Position numbers and translations under genes: made by a program. This document shows positions 36,554 to 46,306 of a stretch of DNA of 64,000 nucleotides, one piece after another (within the stretch, counting starts at the first letter, position 1; each line of letters begins with the position of its first letter). The notes under the pieces are model-generated. The model searched no databases, was not told where the DNA came from, and saw nothing but the letters and a program-made list of their open reading frames with translations. The stretch is from the NCBI GenBank assembly GCA_039933315.1, contig JBDTOI010000001.1, positions 16,987 to 80,986 of the forward strand, read 5' to 3'. The DNA is from DASXRU01 sp039933315. Its GTDB lineage: Bacteria > Acidobacteriota > Blastocatellia > Pyrinomonadales > Pyrinomonadaceae.

Positions 36554-37288
36554 ATGCCGTTTCGCGATACTAGCAGCCGTTCTCTCCAGTCACTTCGAGG
36601 CCCGAATGTGACGGAGAGATTGCTGCGACGAATTTTTTTCCGGGATTGGAACCTGAAACTGCTGGCGTTGGCCATCACGCTCGGCCTATGGTTCGCAGTG
36701 TCGGGTCAACGCACCCACACCGCCCGAAAATTTCGTAATGTACAGCTCCATTTCCAACTTCCGGGTAACATGGAAATCAGTAACGAAGCTCGCGACGAGA
36801 TAAACCTGACCCTCACCGGTGACGAATCCGATTTGGACTTGATAGGCGCGAGCGATTTAACCGCGACGATAGACGTTTCAGATAGAAACCCGGGCGAGCG
36901 CATAGTCCAACTGACTCCCGGGCGTCTGAAGATAGACTTGCCCAACGGCGTTCTCCTCGAAAAGATCGAGCCCGGCTCAATCCAGCTTCGCCTGGAGCCG
37001 ATTATCGAGCGAGAACTAGACGTCGAACCCCGGTTAGAAGGTAAGCTGGCTGAGGGATACGAATTGCAGCAAGTAAGTGTGAACCCTCCGAAAGTAAATG
37101 TCCGTGGGCCCGCATCGCATATTAACGCGCTAATCAAGGCACCCACTGAGACCATATCGCTGGAGGGTCGTCATCAGAGCTTCAGCTTGTCGCAAACCTC
37201 GATTGAGATTCCGGATCAAAGAGTGGTTGTAGTCGAAGCAGCAGTAGATGTGTTCGTCGAAATACAACCTCTCAGACCTCGTAAATAA
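36554..37288 (+). CDS. cdaR: YbbR/CdaR-domain protein
   Basis: A 244-residue membrane-anchored regulator. A single membrane segment (about 30-49; LKLLALAITLGLWFAVSG) is followed by YbbR repeats (VQLHFQLPGN ... DLTATIDVSDRNPGERIVQLT ... EYELQQV-type strands with VNPPKVNVRGPASHIN). The position between cdaA and glmM identifies it as the CdaR partner, which in Gram-positive bacteria modulates CdaA. The N-terminal 25 residues are poorly conserved and the start may be a little later (VTERLLRRI). Confidence 0.9.
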   Translation: MPFRDTSSRSLQSLRGPNVTERLLRRIFFRDWNLKLLALAITLGLWFAVSGQRTHTARKFRNVQLHFQLPGNMEISNEARDEINLTLTGDESDLDLIGASDLTATIDVSDRNPGERIVQLTPGRLKIDLPNGVLLEKIEPGSIQLRLEPIIERELDVEPRLEGKLAEGYELQQVSVNPPKVNVRGPASHINALIKAPTETISLEGRHQSFSLSQTSIEIPDQRVVVVEAAVDVFVEIQPLRPRK

Positions 37289-37312
37289 ACTCTTTCAGTT
37301 AATTTCCCCCCT

Positions 37313-38689
37313 ATGGCCAGACTCTTCGGAACAGATGGAATTCGTGGCGAAGCAGGAAGCTTCCCACTCGATGCTGCCACCGTGCGAAGGATCGGCTATT
37401 CGCTCGCCAGTCATTTAGCGAACCGCGTTGATAAACATCCATTTATCATTATAGGGCGCGACACCAGGGAATCCGGGGAATGGATCGAAAAGGCTTTGAC
37501 GGCGGGAGCCAGGTCTGCCGGGGCCCGCTGCGACTCAGCCGGTGTTATTACGACCCCGGGGGTCGCCTTTCTTACTCGTTCCCAGCAAGCCGACGCCGGA
37601 ATAGTCATAAGCGCGTCGCACAATCCTTACCAGGATAACGGCATCAAAATCTTCGAACCTTCTGGTAGAAAGTTGAAGGACGCCACCGAGCGTTTAATTG
37701 AGGCCGATATCCACGCGGGCATGAAGGCAAGCGTTGGGGAGGACTCCACGGAGACCAACAGACAACCGATTGATGAAGAATTCAGCGCTGAAAAACTTAG
37801 ACATCTTTATCGCCAATATCTTACAGAAGAAATTGGCCGCGGCCTTTCGTTGGAAGGTCTGACTCTTGTGCTGGATTGTGCGAATGGAGCGGCTTCCTCG
37901 ATCGCGCCGGAATTGTTCAGGCAATTGGGCGCGCGCGTGATTGCTATCAACAACATACCTGATGGTCGTAATATCAACCACAATTGTGGCTCGCTATTCA
38001 TTGACGGCCTCAGAGAAAGAACCGTAGTTGAAGCTGCCGACCTCGGAGTCGCTTTCGATGGTGATGCGGACCGTGCTCTTTTTGTGGACAGTCAGGGAGG
38101 GTTTGTTGACGGAGATGCGACTCTTTGGATATTGGCACAGCATCTCAAGACTCGGGGTGGCTTGCGCGACAATACTGTCATAGCGACGGTAATGAGTAAT
38201 ATAGGGTTGGAGATCGCGTTGGAGAGAATTGATGTCCGCCTTGTGCGAACTGACGTAGGTGACAAGTATGTGCTTGAGGAGTTAACTCGAACCGGAGCCG
38301 CCATCGGCGGAGAGCAGTCAGGCCATATAATTCTCCCTCAACTCAGCCTCGCCGGCGATGGAATAATTACGACTTTGTGTTTACTCCGCGCGGTTCAGGA
38401 GTCCCACCAGAAGGTAGCAGAATTAGTCGCCGGTTTTCAGCGTTTTCCGCAAGTGCTCGTCAATGTCTCGGTGCGGACAAAGCGTCCCTTTGAAGAGTTG
38501 CCGGAGGTTGCGAATCTGGCGACCCAGACTAAGGAACGATTAGGCGCCAAAGGCCGACTGTTGTTGCGCTACTCAGGCACCGAAGCACTCGCCCGCGTGA
38601 TGATCGAAGGCGAAAATCAGACAGAGATAGACGCCTATGCTCGAGCCCTGGCCGAAACGATTAGTAACTCGTTGGGGACGGCATCCTGA
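37313..38689 (+). CDS. glmM: Phosphoglucosamine mutase
   Basis: Converts glucosamine-6-phosphate to glucosamine-1-phosphate on the way to UDP-GlcNAc. The 458-residue protein has MARLFGTDGIRGEAG at its start, the phosphoserine loop GIVISASHNPYQDNGIKIFE (about 100-118), the metal site FDGDADRALFVD, GGEQSGHII and the C-terminal phosphate-binding RYSGTEALARVM. All key residues are present. It completes the cdaA-cdaR-glmM set; the 24-base gap to cdaR suggests transcription as one operon. In other bacteria GlmM also inhibits CdaA. Confidence 0.96.
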   Translation: MARLFGTDGIRGEAGSFPLDAATVRRIGYSLASHLANRVDKHPFIIIGRDTRESGEWIEKALTAGARSAGARCDSAGVITTPGVAFLTRSQQADAGIVISASHNPYQDNGIKIFEPSGRKLKDATERLIEADIHAGMKASVGEDSTETNRQPIDEEFSAEKLRHLYRQYLTEEIGRGLSLEGLTLVLDCANGAASSIAPELFRQLGARVIAINNIPDGRNINHNCGSLFIDGLRERTVVEAADLGVAFDGDADRALFVDSQGGFVDGDATLWILAQHLKTRGGLRDNTVIATVMSNIGLEIALERIDVRLVRTDVGDKYVLEELTRTGAAIGGEQSGHIILPQLSLAGDGIITTLCLLRAVQESHQKVAELVAGFQRFPQVLVNVSVRTKRPFEELPEVANLATQTKERLGAKGRLLLRYSGTEALARVMIEGENQTEIDAYARALAETISNSLGTAS

Positions 38690-38834
38690 AAGTTCGACGA
38701 GAAACTTTTACTCGATAAGAAGTGTAAACGGTACCTTGGGAGATGTCGTTTTAGACGGCCATTTCCCCTCGTATCATCTTGAATATCTTGAAATTTGATG
38801 AATTCGCGCAAGTGGATTCTGCAGGAATTACTTG

Positions 38835-38864
38835 TTGCGCGGCACGGTGATTGCGATGTATATT
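38835..38864 (+). promoter_or_regulatory. Probable promoter of the structured RNA
   Basis: TTGCGC (38835-38840) and TATATT (38859-38864) are 18 bases apart, which fits a housekeeping sigma promoter with a fair -35 and a good -10. The predicted start is near 38871, just ahead of the first hairpin. Position and hairpins support each other, but no start was measured. Confidence 0.5.
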
Positions 38865-38870
38865 GTGGGG

Positions 38871-38984
38871 CAAGAGAGACGGTTGGTGAATCCTCCGTCT
38901 CAAGTGGTTGCTGGGGTGAGGACAGTAACCACGAAAATGAATGGGCGCGACACACTCCCACGTTGTCGCGCCCATTCGCTTTTG
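38871..38984 (+). ncRNA. Candidate structured small RNA or leader, unknown family
   Basis: Three perfect or near-perfect hairpins stand in line. Hairpin 1 pairs GAGACGG (38876-38882) with CCGTCTC (38895-38901) around 12 bases. Hairpin 2 pairs GTGGTTGCTG (38904-38913) with CAGTAACCAC (38923-38932), one G-T pair, 9-base loop. Hairpin 3 pairs AATGGGCGCGACA (38940-38952) with its complement (38964-38976) and runs into TTTT (38980-38983), an intrinsic terminator. A promoter lies just upstream. Size about 114 bases. aroB starts 162 bases further on, so it is either a free RNA or an attenuating leader. I recognised no Rfam-like family. Confidence 0.6.
38940..38983 (+). terminator. Strong 13-base stem terminator
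   Basis: The third hairpin of the candidate RNA: a perfect GC-rich 13-base stem with an 11-base loop, then CGCTTTT. It could also end read-through from glmM, whose stop lies 251 bases upstream. Confidence 0.75.
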
Positions 38985-39145
38985 GCAGAGGTACCCATCC
39001 CACCCTTGCTTCCCGCCGTCTCTACTCTGTTCAGATCAAACCGCAATTATCGAGTCAGTGTGTCAGACTATACTGGTCCAGGTCATACGAGTGCCCTGTA
39101 GCTCGTAGGGGCTAGTCGGGTGTCGGCGAATCAGGCTGGGAACTT

Positions 39146-40282
39146 GTGAAGAACATCAAACTCCACATTACTGCCCCCAAGCAAAGGTGCGATATCAACG
39201 TCGGCCCCGGCATTTTTTCCGATCTTGGTTTCGAAGTGCGACGCATTCTTGGTGGATCCACTCGAACGATAGTCATAATCTCCAACGCGAGGGTCTCCGG
39301 ACACTACGGCACAGTAGTTTCGCGCAGCTTGAGGAATGCCGACTTTCGAATCAAACATTGGTTGATGGGGGACGGAGAGCGTTACAAATCCATGCGCACG
39401 CTGGAAAGAGCTCTTGCTTTCCTTTCTCAAGCCCAGCTTGAGCGGAATGACGCCATCCTGGCACTAGGTGGCGGAGTCGTGGGCGACCTCGCGGGGTTGG
39501 CGGCAGCCCTACATCTTCGTGGCATAGGTTTGCTACAAGCTCCCACGACTCTGCTGGCACAAATTGACGCCTCAATCGGGGGCAAGACTGCAGTTAACAC
39601 GGGTGTCGGGAAGAACTTGGTTGGCACGTTTTATCAGCCACGCGGTATATGGATCGATACAACGACGCTTAAGACACTTCCTGAGCGCGAACTAACATCG
39701 GGTTGGTGTGAAGCCGTCAAGCACGGCGCCGTAGGTGATCGCGGCCTCTTCCTTAACACTTATGAGTTTCTACGGAGTTGCTCCACGAGGGAGCAACTAG
39801 CGGAACCTCCGGAAAGTCTGATAAGGGCACAATGCGCATTCAAGGCCCGGATAGTCTCGCACGATGAACGTGAGAACGTGGATCGCTTCGACGGTAAATC
39901 CAGGCGCATCCTCAACTTCGGTCATACAACCGCGCATGCCCTGGAAACAGCAACGCACTACCGCCAATTTCGACACGGTGAAGCAGTTGGGTATGGCATG
40001 CTAGTCGCTGGAGAGATTTCGCTGCGGCTAGGCTTGCTTCCCAGTTCAGAGTTAGAATTACTGCGCGACGCAGTTCGGCTATGCGGGCAACTTCCACGGG
40101 CCGATAATGTGGATCGGGAATCTATCGTTCGAGCTCTGGCACATGACAAAAAGCGCATGCACGGTCAGATCAAATGGATTCTGCTTGAGCGAATTGGTAA
40201 GGGCCGCATAATCGACGGAAAGGAAGTTACGTCCCGACTTTTGCGCTCATCGCTGCAAGCCGGTTTGCGATCGAATCTGTAA
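39146..40282 (+). CDS. aroB: 3-dehydroquinate synthase
   Basis: Second step of the shikimate pathway, converting DAHP to 3-dehydroquinate with NAD and Zn. The 378-residue protein holds MGDGERYKS, LGGGVVGDLAGLAA (NAD loop), APTTLLAQIDASIGGKTAVN, the Zn ligands in GWCEAVKHGAV, and HTTAHALE and FRHGEAVGYGM. Start is a GTG at 39146, the first start in frame after a stop; no strong ribosome site. A TATACT box at 39068-39073 could be its own -10. The next gene follows after 16 bases. Confidence 0.95.
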   Translation: MKNIKLHITAPKQRCDINVGPGIFSDLGFEVRRILGGSTRTIVIISNARVSGHYGTVVSRSLRNADFRIKHWLMGDGERYKSMRTLERALAFLSQAQLERNDAILALGGGVVGDLAGLAAALHLRGIGLLQAPTTLLAQIDASIGGKTAVNTGVGKNLVGTFYQPRGIWIDTTTLKTLPERELTSGWCEAVKHGAVGDRGLFLNTYEFLRSCSTREQLAEPPESLIRAQCAFKARIVSHDERENVDRFDGKSRRILNFGHTTAHALETATHYRQFRHGEAVGYGMLVAGEISLRLGLLPSSELELLRDAVRLCGQLPRADNVDRESIVRALAHDKKRMHGQIKWILLERIGKGRIIDGKEVTSRLLRSSLQAGLRSNL

Positions 40283-40298
40283 AAGGGAGAGGACCGCT

Positions 40299-40697
40299 AT
40301 GAAGACATCTGAGTGGAACCATTCGGCAAGGCCAGGAGAGCACGGGGGGGCACGTGTAAAGTTCTTAATTGTAATCTTGCTGCTCGCACTCTTTGCTTAC
40401 ATCGGATACCTTTACATTCCAATCGCTTACCAGGCGTATCTCTTCAAAGACGCGATGCAGCACAATGTCAACGTAGCGGCGACTCAGGGCTACCAGCCAG
40501 GATGGGTCTCGGAACAACTGACAAAGTCCGCGCGCGAGTATGATGTCCCCCCGAACGCAGTCATCACGCCCACTCAAAAGGACAATCGTATCGAGGTGCG
40601 CGTGCAATTCACCAAGCCTATTGAATTCCCCGGATACACCTACGACTACGAATTCGATTACACGGCCAGGAGTACTGCGTTCCTGGCAATAAAATAG
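40299..40697 (+). CDS. Small single-pass membrane protein, DUF4845-like
   Basis: A 132-residue protein with one membrane segment (about 21-43; FLIVILLLALFAYIGYLYIP) preceded by a basic hydrophilic N-terminus and followed by a soluble part (QHNVNVAATQGYQPGWVSEQL ... IEFPGYTYDYEFDYTARSTAF). The layout is like small DUF4845 proteins of unknown function; this is a guess from shape. GGGAGAGG stands before the ATG. It is 16 bases behind aroB and probably in the same transcript. Confidence 0.75.
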   Translation: MKTSEWNHSARPGEHGGARVKFLIVILLLALFAYIGYLYIPIAYQAYLFKDAMQHNVNVAATQGYQPGWVSEQLTKSAREYDVPPNAVITPTQKDNRIEVRVQFTKPIEFPGYTYDYEFDYTARSTAFLAIK

Positions 40698-40733
40698 TAT
40701 TGGGAATTGTAGCGTGGAAAAGATGTCGCGGAC

Positions 40734-42614
40734 TTAAGCGATCGCGAACGCGTGTCCGCGGGAGGTGAGACCTTGCAGTTGAACTAAACCAGGGGGAGCA
40801 GTGGCAAGCCAGGTGGTTGGGCAAACACCACAGCGGGTGCACTCATTAACAGAAGGACAGGGCGCGGTGGACTTGGCGATGTGAGCACGCTGGTGTTCCT
40901 GTTCCATAAAACTACGCGACAGGCCAGAGTCTACAATCTCCCAGGGCAGAACTTCGTCATAGCCACGATCGCGTCGCGTGTAAAAGGCCGGGTCGGTCCC
41001 CGTCTCACGAAGCGCTCCGCGAATGTCGCCATTAAGCCGGGCGGCGCTTTCGATCACCCGCGCAACTTTTCTATCTCCCGAAGAAAACAGCGCCTGCTCG
41101 TGAGCGACTCGGGCCGACATGGCCCGCACTTCCACATTCGGAATGCGTGCCAGGTTCTTACAAACCCATTTCAAACGGCGCTTCAACTCTTTCTCATCGC
41201 AGATCGCGTCCCACTGTAAAGGTGTGTTCGGCTTAGGCACAAAACCGTTAAGCGAAGGAATGATTTTTCCCGCGCGGCCGAAACGACGGCCGGCTTCGAG
41301 CATCCTGTCCTTTATCCGCTCCACAAGGACAATCATCTCCGCGAGGTCTTCGTCGGTTTCGGTTGGCAGTCCTACCATCAGATAAAGTTTGACGGTGAGC
41401 ATTCCGCGATCGAAGACGGCACCGCAAATATCCAGGATCTCGTCGTTGGTCAGATTCTTATTGATCACCTTACGCAGGCGATCGGATCCAGTCTCAGGCG
41501 CGACCGCAATCTGCTGATCACGAGACTCAACCAGCGCGTCGAGCAACTCATCCGAGATCTGGTCGAGACGCAAACTAGAGACTGAGATGCGATATTCCAT
41601 CGCCCGCAGCCCTTGCAAGATCTCGCTGATTTCAGGATGGTCGCAAACGGCAGTAGAAACCAGTCCAATCTTGTCGGTCTTTGCTCGCCATACGGCCGCC
41701 TTAGCGAGAATATCGCGAGCCGGGACGACGCGGGGCGGCCAGTAGTTGAAGCCGGCCCAGCAGAATCGACAACCCTGCGAACATCCTCGCGAGATTTCGA
41801 CCAGGAACCGATCTCCCATTTCGGCCTGGGGCGCCCAAATGCTTGTGGATGGAGCGAATACTTCCTCAGTGCGCAGACGCTCAGCAATTTCCGTCTGACC
41901 TTTGCGCATGGCCCGCCGCAAACTTCCTTCCTTCGGATTCTCAGCCGCCACCGCCCGCCCGACTCGCGCTGTCATGCCAGTCTCTTTTGGTTTATACGCC
42001 TGAACTGTGCCGTCTTCGTTATAGGTCACTTCGTAAAGCGAAGGCACATAGAAGCCACGTCCGAATCTGGCAAGTGCGACAAGAGTTTCTTGTTTCGTAC
42101 CATTTTCAAAGAGGACGTCGACTAATTGGGGGCCAAGGATCTCGCCCTCGCCAACACCAATTACGTCGGTGAAATCTGCTATCGGCTCCGGATTCAGAAA
42201 AGAGGCAGCCCCGCCCATAACAATCAGTGGATCGCGCGGCCCGCGATCCCTGGTCCATACGGGAACGCCACTTAAGCGTAGCATCCGCGCCATGTTGAGA
42301 TAATCAGTCTCGAATGAAATTGAGAAGGCAACTACATCGAAATCACGGACAGCCGTCTGTGATTCCAGCGAAAGCAAAGGCTTGCGGGAGTTCTCGTACT
42401 CCCTCATCTCAATCGGATCAGGCAGGAAGGCACGCTCGCAAGAAACTTCTGGAATGTGGTTGAAAATCTCGTACATCGCCTGGAAACCAAGATTTGCCAT
42501 CCCGATCGAGTAGATGTTGGGATAGCAAAGCGCGATTCTTAGTGAGGCCCCACGTTTCAGGACCCAACCTTCTTCGCTGGCGAGTTTCTGGCGATAGCTC
42601 TCGACGATTCTCAT
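40734..42614 (-). CDS. B12-binding-domain radical SAM protein (TIGR03960-like)
   Basis: A 626-residue protein: an N-terminal cobalamin-binding-like region (about 20-170; LRIALCYPNIYSIGMANLGF), then the radical SAM core with CSQGCRFCWAGF (C-x3-C-x2-C, about 281-288), VAPETGSDRLRKVINK and LYLMVGLPTETDEDL. The C-terminus has an extra cysteine cluster (CPSVNECTRCGVCP), maybe a second Fe-S site. Proteins of this group often sit near ribosome or cell-cycle genes; the reaction is unknown. I start at the ATG at 42614; a TTG at 42620 is equally near. Behind rpoD on the same strand. Confidence 0.88.
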   Translation of the reverse strand: MRIVESYRQKLASEEGWVLKRGASLRIALCYPNIYSIGMANLGFQAMYEIFNHIPEVSCERAFLPDPIEMREYENSRKPLLSLESQTAVRDFDVVAFSISFETDYLNMARMLRLSGVPVWTRDRGPRDPLIVMGGAASFLNPEPIADFTDVIGVGEGEILGPQLVDVLFENGTKQETLVALARFGRGFYVPSLYEVTYNEDGTVQAYKPKETGMTARVGRAVAAENPKEGSLRRAMRKGQTEIAERLRTEEVFAPSTSIWAPQAEMGDRFLVEISRGCSQGCRFCWAGFNYWPPRVVPARDILAKAAVWRAKTDKIGLVSTAVCDHPEISEILQGLRAMEYRISVSSLRLDQISDELLDALVESRDQQIAVAPETGSDRLRKVINKNLTNDEILDICGAVFDRGMLTVKLYLMVGLPTETDEDLAEMIVLVERIKDRMLEAGRRFGRAGKIIPSLNGFVPKPNTPLQWDAICDEKELKRRLKWVCKNLARIPNVEVRAMSARVAHEQALFSSGDRKVARVIESAARLNGDIRGALRETGTDPAFYTRRDRGYDEVLPWEIVDSGLSRSFMEQEHQRAHIAKSTAPCPSVNECTRCGVCPTTWLATAPPGLVQLQGLTSRGHAFAIA

Positions 42615-42678
42615 AAACAAAGTCAGGTGCCGGAAAAAGTGCCGTGATCTAAATTATCGGCGTCTCTTTCGGGATTAG

Positions 42679-44409
<1,731 letters not shown>

Positions 44410-44443
44410 AGTTTCTAATATCCTAAGGTTAACCTCTAAGACT

Positions 44444-46282
44444 CTAGTTCACTCCAGAAACCTTCATAATATTTCCACGCGGCAGCACCGCATCGAGCGC
44501 ATCCCGTCGTTTGGTAATTTCAAAGTGCTGAAGAGCCACTTGCATGATTCGTTCTGTATTACCAGCGCGTTCAGCTTCCGCTAATTCAGATTTCAGGTCG
44601 TCAATCCGATGATCAAATGCTGCCAAACGTAACTGATTCAGGCAGCTCTCCGCGCTTATCGGAAAGTCGTTGGCTGTCTCAACGTCACTCGTTTCACCAA
44701 TCAAAAGGCGCGGTAACACCTCGGTAGCTACTGGATCACTTTCCACTTTTGCGGTCAGCGAAGCAAAATCGGGCGTCACGCCTTCGAGTTCCAGTTCCAG
44801 CAGTGCTCGAAATATCGCTGCCGTAGCCAAGCCCTCGTAATCGGCCTCTTCCAGCCGCCGCAGAATGGAATGGCGTACCTGCTCGTCCCTTAATAAGTAT
44901 TCCAGCAGCTTCTCTTCAGCAACTGTGGGCTTCGCTGTGGCGCGCCGCGTGACTATTCCTTGAACGTCAGTCGCTGCGATGCTTGCACCTACTCGAACTC
45001 GCTGCCAAATCTCACGCCGCTGTTCGGGCTGCATGCGCAGCGCGTCCATCGCAATATCAAAATACTCGCGCTTCTGTATCCGACTGCGGACAGCGCGAAC
45101 AAACGGGAGCACATCCTCCAACGCTGCGGCTTTGTCCGCCGGGCGACGAAGATTGCGATCCCGCACCGCCTGATCGATCACAAATTGTATGTGGGGTTGT
45201 GCCTCGCCTCGCTGCCGCTGATATTCTCCGACGCCCGTTTTTCTTATGAACTCGTCCGGATCGGCGTTGTCCGGCAGAACCAGCACCTTAACCTCAAGAT
45301 CTTCTGCCAGAAGCGTTTCTACTGCCCTTTTAGCTGCCTGCACACCCGCGTTATCACCATCATAGTTGACTACTACCTTACGCGCAAACCGAGCTAACAG
45401 TTTTACCTGCTCGGGTGTTAGCGCCGTCCCCAGACTGGCAGCCACATTCCTGACACCAAACTGGTAAGGAACAATAAGATCGAGGAATCCTTCAACCAGA
45501 ATGACATACCCCTGCCGGCGAATTTCATCTCGCGTCAGGTTCAAGCCGAACAGATGCCGGCCCTTAATGTACGCAGCCGTTTCGGGAGAGTTTATGTACT
45601 TCGCATCCTCGTCCTTCAAGGTCCTGGCCCCAAAAGCGATGGGCCGCCCCTGGATGTCCATTACGGGAAAAATAAGCCGGCCGCGGAATCGATCATAAGA
45701 GCCGCCTTCTTCCTTCTTAACTACCAAGCCACTGCGGTCGATCTGTAATTGGGTGGCGCCCTTTCTTTTAAGATGAGACGACAAAGCCTCCCAGCTATCC
45801 GGCGCATAGCCGAGGCGAAACGTCTTGCATGTCTCGTCGGTTATCTCCCTGCGCGAAAGATAATCTCGTGCCAGGCGCGCTTCCCCGGGCTGTTCGAGCT
45901 GTTGCTCCCACCATTCAAGCGCCCACTTGTTCAGCTCAATAACATCATCGGATTCCTGTCGCCGCGTCTCAAAACGACTGTCCTCCACGAGCTTTGGTAG
46001 CGGCACGCCACTCTTCTCGGCCACGATCTTGATAGCCTCGGGAAATGTGACGCGCTCCATCTCCATCACAAAGTTGAACACCGATCCGCCCTTGTGACAA
46101 CCGAAGCAGTAGAAAATTTCCTTGGCTGGGCTGACTGAGAACGAAGGCGTTTTCTCCTTGTGAAAAGGACAACACGCCATCCAGTTCGTTCCCTTCTTCT
46201 TCAGCGAGACGTAGTCCTGAACGACGCGAACAATGTCCGCCTGCCGTTTCAGATCATCGATGAATGTTTGGGGATAGCGCAT
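44444..46282 (-). CDS. dnaG: DNA primase
   Basis: Makes RNA primers for replication. The 612-residue protein has the CHC2 zinc finger (Cys38, His41, Cys59, Cys62 in CCPFHKEK and YCFGCHKGG), the catalytic core (FRGRLIFPVMDIQGRPIAFG), the Toprim motif VILVEGFLDLI with VNYDGDNAGVQAAKR, and a helicase-binding helical C-terminus. All core motifs are intact. It lies between mutS2 (24 bases upstream) and rpoD. An AGGA abuts the ATG, closer than usual, so the start may be imprecise. Confidence 0.97.
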   Translation of the reverse strand: MRYPQTFIDDLKRQADIVRVVQDYVSLKKKGTNWMACCPFHKEKTPSFSVSPAKEIFYCFGCHKGGSVFNFVMEMERVTFPEAIKIVAEKSGVPLPKLVEDSRFETRRQESDDVIELNKWALEWWEQQLEQPGEARLARDYLSRREITDETCKTFRLGYAPDSWEALSSHLKRKGATQLQIDRSGLVVKKEEGGSYDRFRGRLIFPVMDIQGRPIAFGARTLKDEDAKYINSPETAAYIKGRHLFGLNLTRDEIRRQGYVILVEGFLDLIVPYQFGVRNVAASLGTALTPEQVKLLARFARKVVVNYDGDNAGVQAAKRAVETLLAEDLEVKVLVLPDNADPDEFIRKTGVGEYQRQRGEAQPHIQFVIDQAVRDRNLRRPADKAAALEDVLPFVRAVRSRIQKREYFDIAMDALRMQPEQRREIWQRVRVGASIAATDVQGIVTRRATAKPTVAEEKLLEYLLRDEQVRHSILRRLEEADYEGLATAAIFRALLELELEGVTPDFASLTAKVESDPVATEVLPRLLIGETSDVETANDFPISAESCLNQLRLAAFDHRIDDLKSELAEAERAGNTERIMQVALQHFEITKRRDALDAVLPRGNIMKVSGVN

Positions 46283-46306
46283 TCCTAAAACTTGATTGCC
46301 CTTTAA

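Noticed and set aside
38085..38110. CAGTCAGGGAGGG inside glmM resembling the REP-like core
   Set aside because: Short match in a conserved coding stretch with no palindrome; chance.
38871..38984. Known RNA classes (6S, SRP RNA, tmRNA, common riboswitches) for the three-hairpin RNA
   Set aside because: Size, stem order and loop sequences do not fit any that I can recall.
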